Source: a virus. Taken from it: a stretch of 64,000 nt of DNA. Below are positions 8,524 to 15,138 of this stretch, one piece after another. The notes under the pieces were generated by a model that worked only from the letters and a program-made list of their open reading frames with translations, had not been told where the DNA came from and made no database searches. Within the stretch, counting starts at the first letter, position 1. Each line of letters starts with the position of its first letter. Location: IMG/VR virus record IMGVR_UViG_3300008113_000144, positions 28,981 through 92,980 of that record, one strand, 5' to 3'. The translations under genes were made by a program, and so were the position numbers.

Positions 8524-8778
8524 TCAGGGAGTAGGATCGAAACCGTCGAAGATTTCCTTTACAATGTCTTCGTGTGTTTGCTGGTTGAGTATACCAGAGA
8601 CGGCGATCTCTTCTGCCCATTCCCAATCCTCAGTGCCACCAGTGAGTACATCAAGGGGGAAGATGTGGGGGTGGATTGTGTTGAGAAGATCCTCGATCTT
8701 ACCCAGCTCAGTGTAGAGATCGGTGGGGATCTCCCATGCTTCGTCGATCTGAACCGTGTCGGTGAAAGCGTAGCTCAT
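8524..8778 (-). CDS. Acidic hypothetical protein (84 aa)
   Basis: Begins M-S-Y-A-F-T-D-T-V-Q. Strongly acidic, with W-E-W-A-E-E in the middle. A TATACT -10 box with a stem-loop in front lies about 25 bp upstream. No known function. Confidence 0.6.
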   Translation of the reverse strand: MSYAFTDTVQIDEAWEIPTDLYTELGKIEDLLNTIHPHIFPLDVLTGGTEDWEWAEEIAVSGILNQQTHEDIVKEIFDGFDPTP

Positions 8779-8802
8779 GGGGTGTCTGTGGTTGACTTGA
8801 TC

Positions 8803-8808
8803 AGTATA
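8803..8808 (-). promoter_or_regulatory. -10 box of a stem-loop promoter cassette
   Basis: TATACT preceded by a GGGGGCA/TGCCCCC stem-loop. No good -35. The leader that follows (ATCAAGTCAACCAC) recurs at 9603. Confidence 0.45.
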
Positions 8809-8849
8809 GGGGGCAGGTGGGGGCATTGCTGCCCCCTGGTGGACAGTGC

Positions 8850-9578
8850 TCAGGCTGTCACAGCTTCACGAACTGTAACCTTCTGGATCTTACGGTTTGC
8901 CCTGGAAGCTTTGCCCCATTCGCTACCCTTAGGCTGTGTACCGTGTACCAGGAGAGCGAACGGACCATCCTCAAAACAGGAGCGATCCTTTACATCAACC
9001 TTGAAACCTGCTGCCTTAGCATGTGCTTCGGTCATGAACACTTTACTATAGCGAGGGAACACACCTTCGTCGATGAGATAATCGAACTTGCCACCATAGC
9101 TAGCGGTGAAGTAGAAATTATCGGGAAGGTTGAGACCAACAAACAGCGGCAGATTCTTGCTGTAGCAGTAGAACTTGATCGTAGGATTGTGGCGAGCAAC
9201 CAACAACCAAGCGAGCAAATACTCTGCTGTGAAGAAGTCACCAGACTCGTGGATTCTCACTTTAGTGATAGATTTAGTGAGATTCTTCTGGAGTTCTTTG
9301 TTGATGAGATCAGCACAGTTACCCTCTTTGAGAGCTTCACGGATCGCCTGAAGGTTACGCTGTCTTGCTTCGTATACTTTCGTATACTGTACTTCACTGC
9401 TAGCAGCAAAGCAGCGAAACTCAGTCTGAGGACCATCCCAAATCTTGCGTTTGCCGTTAGAATCAATCCGAACCATTGAGAGACACTGACTAGCACCAGG
9501 GCAGGTTGTACCTGCTGGCAGGTTGAAGATCAGGGTCTGTTTGTCGAGCTTGTCGTTGCCTTTGGAGAAGCTGAGCAT
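8850..9578 (-). CDS. Gene product 88-like protein (242 aa)
   Basis: Matches the phage gene-product-88 family (named after a mycobacteriophage gene). It has the N-terminal F-N-L-P-A-G-T-T-C-P-G-A-S-Q-C-L-S motif near residues 18-34, H-E-S-G-D-F-F-T-A-E-Y near 109-119, W-L-L-V-A-R-H-N-P near 125, K-F-Y-C-Y-S-K-N-L-P near 135, and a F-T-A-S-Y-G-G-K-F-D pattern near 157. The paired cysteines suggest a bound metal. Biochemical function is not established. It has its own promoter cassette. Confidence 0.85.
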   Translation of the reverse strand: MLSFSKGNDKLDKQTLIFNLPAGTTCPGASQCLSMVRIDSNGKRKIWDGPQTEFRCFAASSEVQYTKVYEARQRNLQAIREALKEGNCADLINKELQKNLTKSITKVRIHESGDFFTAEYLLAWLLVARHNPTIKFYCYSKNLPLFVGLNLPDNFYFTASYGGKFDYLIDEGVFPRYSKVFMTEAHAKAAGFKVDVKDRSCFEDGPFALLVHGTQPKGSEWGKASRANRKIQKVTVREAVTA

Positions 9579-9602
9579 GGCTCTGTCGTTGTTGACTTGA
9601 TC

Positions 9603-9608
9603 AGTATA
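9603..9608 (-). promoter_or_regulatory. -10 box of a stem-loop promoter cassette
   Basis: TATACT preceded by a GGGGGCA/TGCCCCC stem-loop and followed by the leader ATCAAGTCAACAACG, nearly the same as at 8803. Confidence 0.45.
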
Positions 9609-9665
9609 GGGGGCAGGTGGTGCCCCCTGGTGGTGCTAGTGGACAGTGCCTGAAGTGGCACAGGG

Positions 9666-9857
9666 TCAGAAGTCTACAGCCCAGTCTGGGTCATTCTTTA
9701 CAGCAACCCAGAAAAAGTTCTTGCCATTGCTAGAGCGAAGAAACACACGGTTTTCTTTGATCTGCTCAACAATACACTCTGGGTTGCTGTTCATGAGGTT
9801 AGCGAATCTGTTCTTCGCTTTGTTAGACTTAGGAGTGACAAAAGCGAGGTCAAACAT
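9666..9857 (-). CDS. Conserved small cyanophage protein (63 aa)
   Basis: N-K-A-K-N-R-F-A-N-L-M near the start and F-F-W-V-A-V-K-N-D-P-D-W near the end are typical of a widespread cyanophage protein of unknown role. Start and upstream stop overlap (TGATG). Confidence 0.7.
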   Translation of the reverse strand: MFDLAFVTPKSNKAKNRFANLMNSNPECIVEQIKENRVFLRSSNGKNFFWVAVKNDPDWAVDF

Positions 9858-10036
9858 CACAAAACGTAGATACCGTGGGTGTTAAACAGTGTGGGTTGAT
9901 TCTGTTGCCAACCCGTCATCATCTGCTGGAGTTGCTGTTCAGAATAGCGATTGAGGAAAGTATACTCAAACGTGGGTTGGCTATTCTGAACACGAAGCAT
10001 GTTCTGGATTGAGTTAATCAAACGTGAACGAAGCAT
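9857..10036 (-). CDS. Hypothetical protein (59 aa)
   Basis: Begins M-L-R-S-R-L-I-N-S-I-Q-N-M. Gln/Asn-rich, with Q-Q-L-Q-Q-M-M near residue 35. The leader has the CAGTTCAAACAAA motif shared by several other early genes. No family recognised. Confidence 0.6.
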   Translation of the reverse strand: MLRSRLINSIQNMLRVQNSQPTFEYTFLNRYSEQQLQQMMTGWQQNQPTLFNTHGIYVL

Positions 10037-10058
10037 TGTGTTTGTTTGAACTGATGTC

Positions 10059-10064
10059 AGTATG
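10059..10064 (-). promoter_or_regulatory. -10 box (CATACT)
   Basis: Followed by the shared leader motif CAGTTCAAACAAA. No strong -35. Confidence 0.4.
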
Positions 10065-10071
10065 GCATCAC

Positions 10072-10383
10072 TCAGGCACGCTTGGGGGTGTTAGTGGACA
10101 GTTCAGAAAGTGTCACATCACATACCCAATAGTACAGCTTCTCTGTGCTAACACTAAGGAACAGCAGAAACTGTTTGGTATACTTTAGGAGGGTTTCTCG
10201 CCCACCATTGTTATACCAATCGCTGACACGGTTAGCAACCCAAACCGTGACGCCAACGATAACACCAGCGATCGTGGCGATGGTATAAAGAATCTGTTGG
10301 ATGGTCTCGTTGTTAGCAACCTCATCCATCAGTTCATTATACTTTTCGATGATGGGGTTGTTGAAAAGAATGGTGGCGTTCAT
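10072..10383 (-). CDS. Single-pass membrane protein (103 aa)
   Basis: Starts M-N-A-T-I-L-F-N-N-P. One clear membrane segment (I-A-T-I-A-G-V-I-V-G-V-T-V-W-V-A, about residues 40-56), and a second hydrophobic stretch Q-F-L-L-F-L near 76. Function unknown. Preceded by a sigma70-like promoter. Confidence 0.6.
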   Translation of the reverse strand: MNATILFNNPIIEKYNELMDEVANNETIQQILYTIATIAGVIVGVTVWVANRVSDWYNNGGRETLLKYTKQFLLFLSVSTEKLYYWVCDVTLSELSTNTPKRA

Positions 10384-10431
10384 TGTTGTAGAGAATTGAA
10401 CAGCAATGGTCGATCTCTCAACCACGAACAC

Positions 10432-10460
10432 ACCATAGCACCCCCAGCACCCCAGGTCAA
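10432..10460 (-). promoter_or_regulatory. Sigma70-like promoter
   Basis: TTGACC, 17-bp spacer, TATGGT, ahead of the membrane protein gene. Confidence 0.6.
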
Positions 10461-10504
10461 GCGGTAGTGGACACTAGCCAAACTGGCACACACCCCCTTG
10501 ACAA

Positions 10505-10538
10505 ACAATAAAATACCCCCTAGATTACATCTAGAGGG
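10505..10538 (-). terminator. Rho-independent terminator
   Basis: On the minus strand a 10-bp CCCTCTAGAT/ATCTAGGGGG hairpin (one G-U pair) is followed by TATTTTATTGTTT. It ends the transcript of the 42-residue gene. A second imperfect hairpin around AACAAAT/ATTTGTT (about 10544-10562) lies just ahead of it. Confidence 0.7.
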
Positions 10539-10590
10539 TTATATGTTAACAAATTACGATTTGTTTGACATATAATCTATATGTGTTAAC

Positions 10591-10719
10591 TTATTCTTGT
10601 GTAGTATAGTCTATATCTACTACTATACTATAGTCATCATACTCTAATTCTTTATTCTTTATATCTTCTTCTTTCATTTCTTGAATAATATATTCTTCAA
10701 ATGTTATTGTATTAGCCAT
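10591..10719 (-). CDS. Acidic micropeptide (42 aa)
   Basis: M-A-N-T-I-T-F-E-E-Y-I-I-Q-E-M, then an Asp/Tyr/Glu-rich tail. Very acidic, AT-rich, and isolated between two terminators. A TATAAT-like box lies about 35 bp upstream. Function unknown. An acidic DNA-mimic is conceivable, but nothing here proves it. Confidence 0.55.
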   Translation of the reverse strand: MANTITFEEYIIQEMKEEDIKNKELEYDDYSIVVDIDYTTQE

Positions 10720-10753
10720 AAGAATAAAGATTAAAGTTTAATTATTATAGTTT

Positions 10754-10797
10754 ATAAAAAGTGAGAAATCCTATTTTTTAAGATTTCTCACTTTTTT
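10754..10797 (-). terminator. Rho-independent terminator (may work both ways)
   Basis: Perfect 10-bp GTGAGAAATC/GATTTCTCAC stem with an 11-nt loop and T-rich flanks on both sides. It ends the 57-residue gene. Confidence 0.8.
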
Positions 10798-10803
10798 AGA
10801 TTT

Positions 10804-10977
10804 TTAACTTTCTAGCAATTCAGGATAATGATCAGCCACCTCAGTCATCAATTCCTCTTCAGTGTAATCATTGAAGCATTGAACTAGCATGTCATAAGCA
10901 TACATTTCCAGCGTCTTCATGTCCATGTTCTCTAGGACTTGCTGGGCGTAGGCATCAATCAGTTCAGCTTTGTTCAT
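10804..10977 (-). CDS. Conserved small cyanophage protein (57 aa)
   Basis: M-N-K-A-E-L-I-D-A-Y-A-Q-Q-V-L, then N-M-D-M-K-T-L and Y-T-E-E-E-L-M-T-E-V. This is a recurrent acidic helical protein in cyanophages, role unknown. Confidence 0.7.
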   Translation of the reverse strand: MNKAELIDAYAQQVLENMDMKTLEMYAYDMLVQCFNDYTEEELMTEVADHYPELLES

Positions 10978-10996
10978 GACAGTTGTGGTGGTGGAT

Positions 10997-11164
10997 TCAA
11001 ACATCATAGCACAGGTAGGATGCCATCTCATCCTCGTAAGAGTCAACCTCATCATCAGTCAACCAAGGCATGGTCAACACAAAATTGAAGTGGTCAACCA
11101 TCCAAGCATTGAGTGTCATGTGTTCATCATGACGGCTGATAATGTTGGTGTTGAAGTAATCCAT
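10997..11164 (-). CDS. Acidic hypothetical protein (55 aa)
   Basis: M-D-Y-F-N-T-N-I-I-S-R, with a Trp-containing centre and acidic C-terminus. Own sigma70-like promoter upstream, and probably co-transcribed with the gene that follows. No family recognised. Confidence 0.6.
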   Translation of the reverse strand: MDYFNTNIISRHDEHMTLNAWMVDHFNFVLTMPWLTDDEVDSYEDEMASYLCYDV

Positions 11165-11187
11165 GTGGATTTCTCAGGAACAAATTA

Positions 11188-11222
11188 AGAATAACATGGG
11201 TGGGGGCTGGTGTCAAGCCCCC
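11188..11222 (-). promoter_or_regulatory. Sigma70-like promoter with -35 in a stem-loop
   Basis: TTGACA, 17 bp, TATTCT. The -35 lies in a GGGGGCT/AGCCCCC 7-bp stem-loop (PeSL-like). Confidence 0.7.
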
Positions 11223-11234
11223 TGTGACACTTAA

Positions 11235-11414
11235 TCAGATGGCACTGGTGCCCTTGCTCACCCACAGGGCAAGCCTCATGGTGCTAGCCTTGCTCACCTG
11301 CTCCTTAGTACGACCAGCTGCCATGGCGGCAGTCCGAAGGGCAGGGCGACCAGTATCAGTCTGGCTGGCGGTCAGCACGTTACGGGCGGCTTGGAGCAGT
11401 TGCTGTTGGGTCAT
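11235..11414 (-). CDS. Orphan protein related to the 98-aa protein at 7683 (59 aa)
   Basis: Begins M-T-Q-Q-Q-L-L-Q-A-A-R-N-V-L and ends in S-K-A-S-T-M-R-L-A-L-W-V-S-K, nearly the same block as in the 7683-7979 protein. GC-rich. Function unknown. Confidence 0.6.
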   Translation of the reverse strand: MTQQQLLQAARNVLTASQTDTGRPALRTAAMAAGRTKEQVSKASTMRLALWVSKGTSAI

Positions 11415-11460
11415 GATCCTCAGGGATAGTGTTTGCTCGGGGTGTTCCCCCGATGAACAT

Positions 11461-11489
11461 AGTATGGCACCCACCAGAGCCCCCTACAA
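11461..11489 (-). promoter_or_regulatory. Sigma70-like promoter
   Basis: TTGTAG, 17-bp spacer, CATACT. The leader then contains a CGGGGGAACACCCCG hairpin. Confidence 0.5.
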
Positions 11490-11565
11490 GCCCCTCTGTG
11501 CCACTTCTGAAACTGTCTAGGTGTCACACCACCAGGCACATGATCCTGTACGTTTACAAGGTAAT

Positions 11566-11588
11566 AAAAAAGGGGGCTCAATGCCCCC
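11566..11588 (-). terminator. Rho-independent terminator
   Basis: GGGGGC/GCCCCC stem, ATTGA loop, then TTTTTTATT on the minus strand, directly after the 55-residue gene. Confidence 0.85.
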
Positions 11589-11596
11589 CAATATTA

Positions 11597-11764
11597 CTAT
11601 TCCCAATCACCATACTCATCGTAGTCTTTGAATTTAGCTTGTCGTTTTTGACGAGTTGAATATCGTTTGGCATTCTGGACTTCGTATCCATAATCCTCAT
11701 ATTCGTCTTCAAAGATATCCACAGTGTTGAAAGACTCTGTGTACTTACGATTGTTTTTTGCCAT
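11597..11764 (-). CDS. Tyr/Asp/Lys-rich hypothetical protein (55 aa)
   Basis: M-A-K-N-N-R-K-Y-T-E-S-F, an acidic D-E-Y-E-D-Y-G-Y middle, a basic R-Q-K-R-Q-A-K segment, then an acidic end. Resembles short cyanophage proteins of unknown role. Confidence 0.6.
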   Translation of the reverse strand: MAKNNRKYTESFNTVDIFEDEYEDYGYEVQNAKRYSTRQKRQAKFKDYDEYGDWE

Positions 11765-11814
11765 TTTCTAACAGTTTTTGCTCCTTATTAGGGGTAATTG
11801 TTGTTATTTAGTGT

Positions 11815-12039
11815 TCAAACGGCGACAATTTGAAGGGTTTGATCCTCTTTGATCGCCCGATTGATGAATCGACCCACCGATTGGTTGGATTCAATCACTT
11901 TCTCCAGCGAATTTACGAAATTAGCGTCATTCGTGGTGTAGTTATAGGTTTTGTTGCTGCCCTTAAAGGTAATAGCAACGGCAGTGCCTTCCACGTTGAT
12001 GTCGCTAATGGCGGTCGAATCAAGATTTACAAAGTTCAT
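11815..12039 (-). CDS. KTSC-domain-like protein (74 aa)
   Basis: V-A-I-T-F-K-G-S-N-K-T-Y-N-Y strand pair, then a helix and Q-S-V-G-R-F-I-N-R-A-I near residue 57, which agree with the KTSC domain pattern found in phage and bacterial small proteins. Biochemical role unknown. Its mRNA has a long, strongly folded leader. Confidence 0.65.
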   Translation of the reverse strand: MNFVNLDSTAISDINVEGTAVAITFKGSNKTYNYTTNDANFVNSLEKVIESNQSVGRFINRAIKEDQTLQIVAV

Positions 12040-12157
12040 GGTTTTACTGATAATGATTAAAATTTAATTCTGAGATTTTTGAAAAATCTAGATTTCTCAT
12101 TTTTTGAGATTTCTAGATTTTTGAGATTTTTGGAAATCCCTCAAATCTCATGTACAC
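12040..12157 (-). promoter_or_regulatory. Structured 5' leader of the KTSC-like gene
   Basis: Between the promoter at 12158 and the ATG are several copies of AAATCTCA or its complement. They can form a long hairpin: AAATCTAGA pairs with TCTAGATTT (9 bp), then a 3x3 internal loop and CTCA/TGAG. This is much more structure than other leaders here and may control translation. Confidence 0.5.
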
Positions 12158-12186
12158 AGTATAGGGCATCCTGCCAGTCTTGTCAA
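12158..12186 (-). promoter_or_regulatory. Sigma70-like promoter
   Basis: TTGACA, 17-bp spacer, TATACT, for the KTSC-like gene. Confidence 0.75.
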
Positions 12187-12544
12187 GGGGTCTGTGCCAG
12201 TCCCTGAACTGTCCTCGGAAGGTCTCGGAGCCCCTTGGATAGTCTTAGAGGTAGACTCATGATTTTGTCAAGCCCCTGTGTGCCACTTTGAGATCTGGCA
12301 CATTTCGACTTGACTTTCGGGTGCTGGCAGGCTTAGACAACAACACCTCCGTACATTTCTATGCTTTCAGCAACATTTAACGAAACCTTTTGTCAGAGAA
12401 TCAAAACACTCAACTATGTTTTTTTAAACATTTATTAATATACCAGTTTTCCACAGCTTTTTCCACAACCCTGTGGAAAACTCAAAGGTATCGTTGAGAA
12501 CATCCTAGTCATAGACTACATTCTCTCAATGCGGAACTTCTTCC
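12187..12544. other. Non-coding region with DnaA-box cluster
   Basis: No credible gene on either strand (longest frames about 20 codons). A second TTGACA (about 12263) has no good -10. The right part is AT-rich and holds three TTTTCCACA boxes. Confidence 0.6.
12446..12481. repeat. Inverted repeat with three cyanobacterial-type DnaA boxes
   Basis: Perfect 11-bp inverted repeat GTTTTCCACAG...CTGTGGAAAAC, with a third TTTTCCACA in the 14-bp gap. TTTTCCACA is the DnaA-box form used in cyanobacterial oriC. Next to it is an AT-rich stretch (TTTTTAAACATTTATTAATA). Candidate origin or DnaA-sensing site. Confidence 0.55.
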
Positions 12545-12748
12545 TCATTTCCTAAAACTCCTATGGATTTTAGCAAAGTCTATTCGTTTAGCAATCATCA
12601 TATCCATATGATTTAATACATCACCTATCAGTTCAGTCATACCAGAGATAGCATAGAATACATGCTTTAGTATAGGGATGATTAACAATGGTGTACATGG
12701 AATGAAGATAAGAAAACAAATAATTCTTCCTTTCAATGTATACTTCAT
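12545..12748 (-). CDS. Small membrane protein (67 aa)
   Basis: The N-terminal half is one or two membrane helices (I-I-C-F-L-I-F-I-P-C-T-P-L-L-I-I-P-I-L, about residues 9-27). The rest is amphipathic. ATGA-type overlap with the preceding gene shows coupling. No family recognised. Confidence 0.65.
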   Translation of the reverse strand: MKYTLKGRIICFLIFIPCTPLLIIPILKHVFYAISGMTELIGDVLNHMDMMIAKRIDFAKIHRSFRK

Positions 12749-12996
12749 TTGTTTACCATACGAATAGCATCATCAATCATTTCATATGCTTGTTCATTAA
12801 GATAATCATATGATTCAATTTGATCTAAAACTTTAGTTACAGTATCAATAGGTAGATACTGTTCTTCAAATGTTTCTTGGTCGAAGATTGTTACATCATT
12901 CTGTGTGTAGATGAAGGCAGCCACAGGAGCATCTGGTCCTTGTTCTTTAATCAGTTGTTGGATGGACTCTTGGAGTTGTTGAAGAGTTCGTGCCAT
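12745..12996 (-). CDS. Conserved cyanophage hypothetical protein (83 aa)
   Basis: L-Q-E-S-I-Q-Q-L-I-K-E-Q-G-P-D-A-P-V-A-A-F near residues 8-28 is a recurrent motif in cyanophage proteins of unknown role. Acidic C-terminus. Leader with CAGTTCAAACAA after a TATACT box. Confidence 0.75.
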   Translation of the reverse strand: MARTLQQLQESIQQLIKEQGPDAPVAAFIYTQNDVTIFDQETFEEQYLPIDTVTKVLDQIESYDYLNEQAYEMIDDAIRMVNK

Positions 12997-13018
12997 GTGG
13001 GTTGTTTGAACTGTTGAT

Positions 13019-13024
13019 AGTATA
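13019..13024 (-). promoter_or_regulatory. -10 box (TATACT) with shared leader
   Basis: Followed by ATCAACAGTTCAAACAA, a leader shared with other early genes. No strong -35. Confidence 0.45.
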
Positions 13025-13073
13025 GTGGCTGCTTGGTGTGGTGTGGTGGTAGTGTGTGACAGTTATTAAAGTG

Positions 13074-13574
13074 TCATACCTTTTGAGTAGAAATCAAATT
13101 AATACCATCTACAATATGATTATACATGAACTTGGTTTGTTCTATGCTCAAATCAACAATACTAAACTCAACACTATTATTAGTTGTAGAGATATTATAC
13201 TGACAAGGCTTAGTAACAAAATTAGTAATTTTAACTGTTTGTTTTGGTTTAGATTGGATTGTTTTCTCTTTGGTGAAGATCATTGGGAAATGTTGGCGAT
13301 AATCATCAAAAATGTCCATATCCATATGAAGATCAAATTTCTTTTTAACCTTTTCAGATATGGATTCAATATGCTTATTGTTTCTGATATATGGAAAATG
13401 ATACCTACAGTATTTCGCCATTCCCCTCAGTGTATTAATTTGATCTAATGGTTTATTTTTAGTGGTTAATTCATCTAGTGTGTCAGTAATGACATTCATC
13501 CACTTAGTATTAAAATCAACAATAAATTGTGGATAATTATTTTCAATTTGTATTTGCCAGCGACAGTTGCTCAT
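13074..13574 (-). CDS. Hypothetical protein (166 aa)
   Basis: Unrecognised. N-terminal half helical and basic (W-M-N-V-I-T-D-T-L-D-E-L near residue 25), C-terminal half beta-rich. AT-rich. Lies after the oxygenase gene with a 36-bp gap. Confidence 0.6.
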   Translation of the reverse strand: MSNCRWQIQIENNYPQFIVDFNTKWMNVITDTLDELTTKNKPLDQINTLRGMAKYCRYHFPYIRNNKHIESISEKVKKKFDLHMDMDIFDDYRQHFPMIFTKEKTIQSKPKQTVKITNFVTKPCQYNISTTNNSVEFSIVDLSIEQTKFMYNHIVDGINLISTQKV

Positions 13575-13610
13575 GATTTTTCAGCCTCATAATTTTGTTT
13601 AAGTTTACTT

Positions 13611-14180
13611 TCATTCAGATGTACCTATGTTAATATCAAAGACCACAACCCATCGTGGTGTAGGAATAGGTGTAGTCCAATGGAGAATCTTTCCTGGGAA
13701 GATCATTACATCACCTTCCTTACATTGAGTAGAAGAGACAATACCATCAAACAAAGGATAAGTATTCGATGAATTGTTTGTTGGTAGGAATTTTGTTGGG
13801 TTAGGCTCTTCAAGATGTAAGAGATAGATCCCTGTGAAATCTGATTGATAATGCCGATGAGGATTACAGATTTCATGGGGATCATAATAATTCCACCAAA
13901 TCGTTTTTACATTAGATCTGACCAGTTTAACCTTATTCAGGTTAGAATCAAATTCTTTGAGCATCTGGTTAAATGGATCCCAGATAGCATCCCGTACAAA
14001 CTCTTCATGAAACAATTCAAAATTCACCAGACCACTCGTAGTAATGCCTGTACCATTGATTTCACCACGATGAGCACGTTCTTTATCCTTTTCCAGTTTA
14101 GGAAGAAGAATACGCTTGTGCTCTTCGTGGTTGGGTACAGTTTGGTAAAAGAAAAACTCTGGTGTGAATGTGTGAATCAT
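13611..14180 (-). CDS. 2OG-Fe(II) oxygenase family protein (189 aa)
   Basis: Matches the small phage 2-oxoglutarate/Fe(II) dioxygenases (double-stranded beta helix). Metal ligands are likely in N-P-H-R-H-Y-Q-S-D (about residues 107-114) and H167 of G-K-I-L-H-W-T-T. R176 in P-R-W-V-V-V-F is the usual 2OG-binding arginine. G-D-V-M-I-F-P-G (157-163) is the standard strand before the distal histidine. Such enzymes are common in cyanophages. The substrate is unknown. Confidence 0.85.
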   Translation of the reverse strand: MIHTFTPEFFFYQTVPNHEEHKRILLPKLEKDKERAHRGEINGTGITTSGLVNFELFHEEFVRDAIWDPFNQMLKEFDSNLNKVKLVRSNVKTIWWNYYDPHEICNPHRHYQSDFTGIYLLHLEEPNPTKFLPTNNSSNTYPLFDGIVSSTQCKEGDVMIFPGKILHWTTPIPTPRWVVVFDINIGTSE

Positions 14181-14422
14181 TGTCCTTTCTTTTGTTTGTA
14201 GTCTTGTTTCAGTTCATGCTCATTGTAGTACAAGAACACTTCATCAGGATACTGTCCAATCCATTCGATAAACTCATCGCCAATGGCAATAGCATTATCC
14301 ATTTGATTCTCTTCCATTAAATGTTGGAAGCGATCTTGCATATACAGTAGAATCTGGTCTGATTGCTCAGACACAGACTCATACTCTAGTTCTTGTTGTT
14401 TTTGTAAGTCGTGTTCGTTCAT
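14177..14422 (-). CDS. Acidic helical protein (81 aa)
   Basis: Rich in Glu/Gln (E-Y-E-S-V-S-E-Q-S-D near residue 13), all-helical prediction. ATGA-type overlaps on both sides place it in a coupled operon. Function unknown. Confidence 0.65.
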   Translation of the reverse strand: MNEHDLQKQQELEYESVSEQSDQILLYMQDRFQHLMEENQMDNAIAIGDEFIEWIGQYPDEVFLYYNEHELKQDYKQKKGQ

Positions 14423-14655
14423 AGGTTCTCCACGGTGATACGATTTTGTAGATGATCGTAGGAGATGAATTTTTGATTGGATGGGAGAGCGTCAGCTAGT
14501 GCTCTGGCGAAGTCATTGGGGAATCGTCCATGATAACGCCAGAACAGTTCTGTTTCTCTTGTTGATAGGGATTCTTTGGGTACAGGTCTATAGGTTGTTT
14601 CTGATAATGGTATCAGTTGGATTAGTTCCTGTAAATGATCTGCTACAATATTCAT
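14419..14655 (-). CDS. Hypothetical protein (78 aa)
   Basis: Begins M-N-I-V-A-D-H-L-Q-E-L-I. Has F-W-R-Y-H-G-R-F-P-N-D-F near residue 38. Overlaps both neighbours by 4 nt. No family recognised. Confidence 0.65.
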   Translation of the reverse strand: MNIVADHLQELIQLIPLSETTYRPVPKESLSTRETELFWRYHGRFPNDFARALADALPSNQKFISYDHLQNRITVENL

Positions 14656-14873
14656 TTGATGTACATGGGGTGAGGGGCGTAAACTTGAAGGAAATCAACA
14701 CATGCTTTGTAGAGTTGATACTGGTCAGGGTTTAGATCCAACCAATCAATCAGATCTTGTGATTCCCAATCAACTGTACCATCTTGATTCATGTCATACA
14801 TGACGGGAGTACCAGCATCATCAATGCTGATAGCATGTTGACCGACAACAAAGTACATGTCTTCGTGTTCCAT
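14652..14873 (-). CDS. Acidic hypothetical protein (73 aa)
   Basis: D-M-N-Q-D-G-T-V-D-W-E near residue 27 resembles a single EF-hand-like calcium loop, but a pair is absent, so calcium binding is only a guess. Coupled to the next gene. Confidence 0.6.
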   Translation of the reverse strand: MEHEDMYFVVGQHAISIDDAGTPVMYDMNQDGTVDWESQDLIDWLDLNPDQYQLYKACVDFLQVYAPHPMYIK

Positions 14874-14905
14874 TGTTTCAAAACCTCCAGGGTGTTCAGA
14901 TGAAT

Positions 14906-14934
14906 AGTGTAGCAGATCAGTTGGTGAGTGTCAA
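14906..14934 (-). promoter_or_regulatory. Sigma70-like promoter
   Basis: TTGACA, 17-bp spacer, TACACT. The -35 overlaps the 3' end of the upstream membrane-protein gene. Confidence 0.65.
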
Positions 14935-15138
14935 GGCTTTGGGCAGACCCACCAGGATGAGGAATGTGAGTAGAATCACCACATCCCAACACTTGTTCCG
15001 CACCATGTACGGAATCGCCAAGCCATTGGCTACCATATAAATCCTGGCACCTGTTACAGTGTCATGGTACATGGTAATCCAATAGGCTGTGACGACAAGA
15101 ATACTTGAGATTATTCTTGCTTTGACATCAGGTTTCAT
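14917..15138 (-). CDS. Conserved cyanophage membrane protein (73 aa)
   Basis: M-K-P-D-V-K-A-R-I-I-S-S-I-L-V-V is a familiar start for a two- to three-helix cyanophage membrane protein. A second hydrophobic segment is W-D-V-V-I-L-L-T-F-L-I-L-V-G-L near residue 51. Role unknown. Confidence 0.75.
   Translation of the reverse strand: MKPDVKARIISSILVVTAYWITMYHDTVTGARIYMVANGLAIPYMVRNKCWDVVILLTFLILVGLPKALTLTN

Noticed and set aside
8443-9479. Plus-strand frames of about 200-220 codons
   Set aside because: Antisense to the gp88-like gene and its GC-rich neighbour, with no ribosome site or recognisable motif.
10498-10526. Plus-strand TTGACA, 17 bp, TAGATT promoter-like sequence
   Set aside because: It overlaps the minus-strand terminator hairpin and no plus-strand gene follows. 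Probably chance or part of the terminator.
12482-12544. Short frames after the 67-residue membrane gene
   Set aside because: Only 10 and 22 codons, crossing the DnaA-box repeat. Not credible genes.
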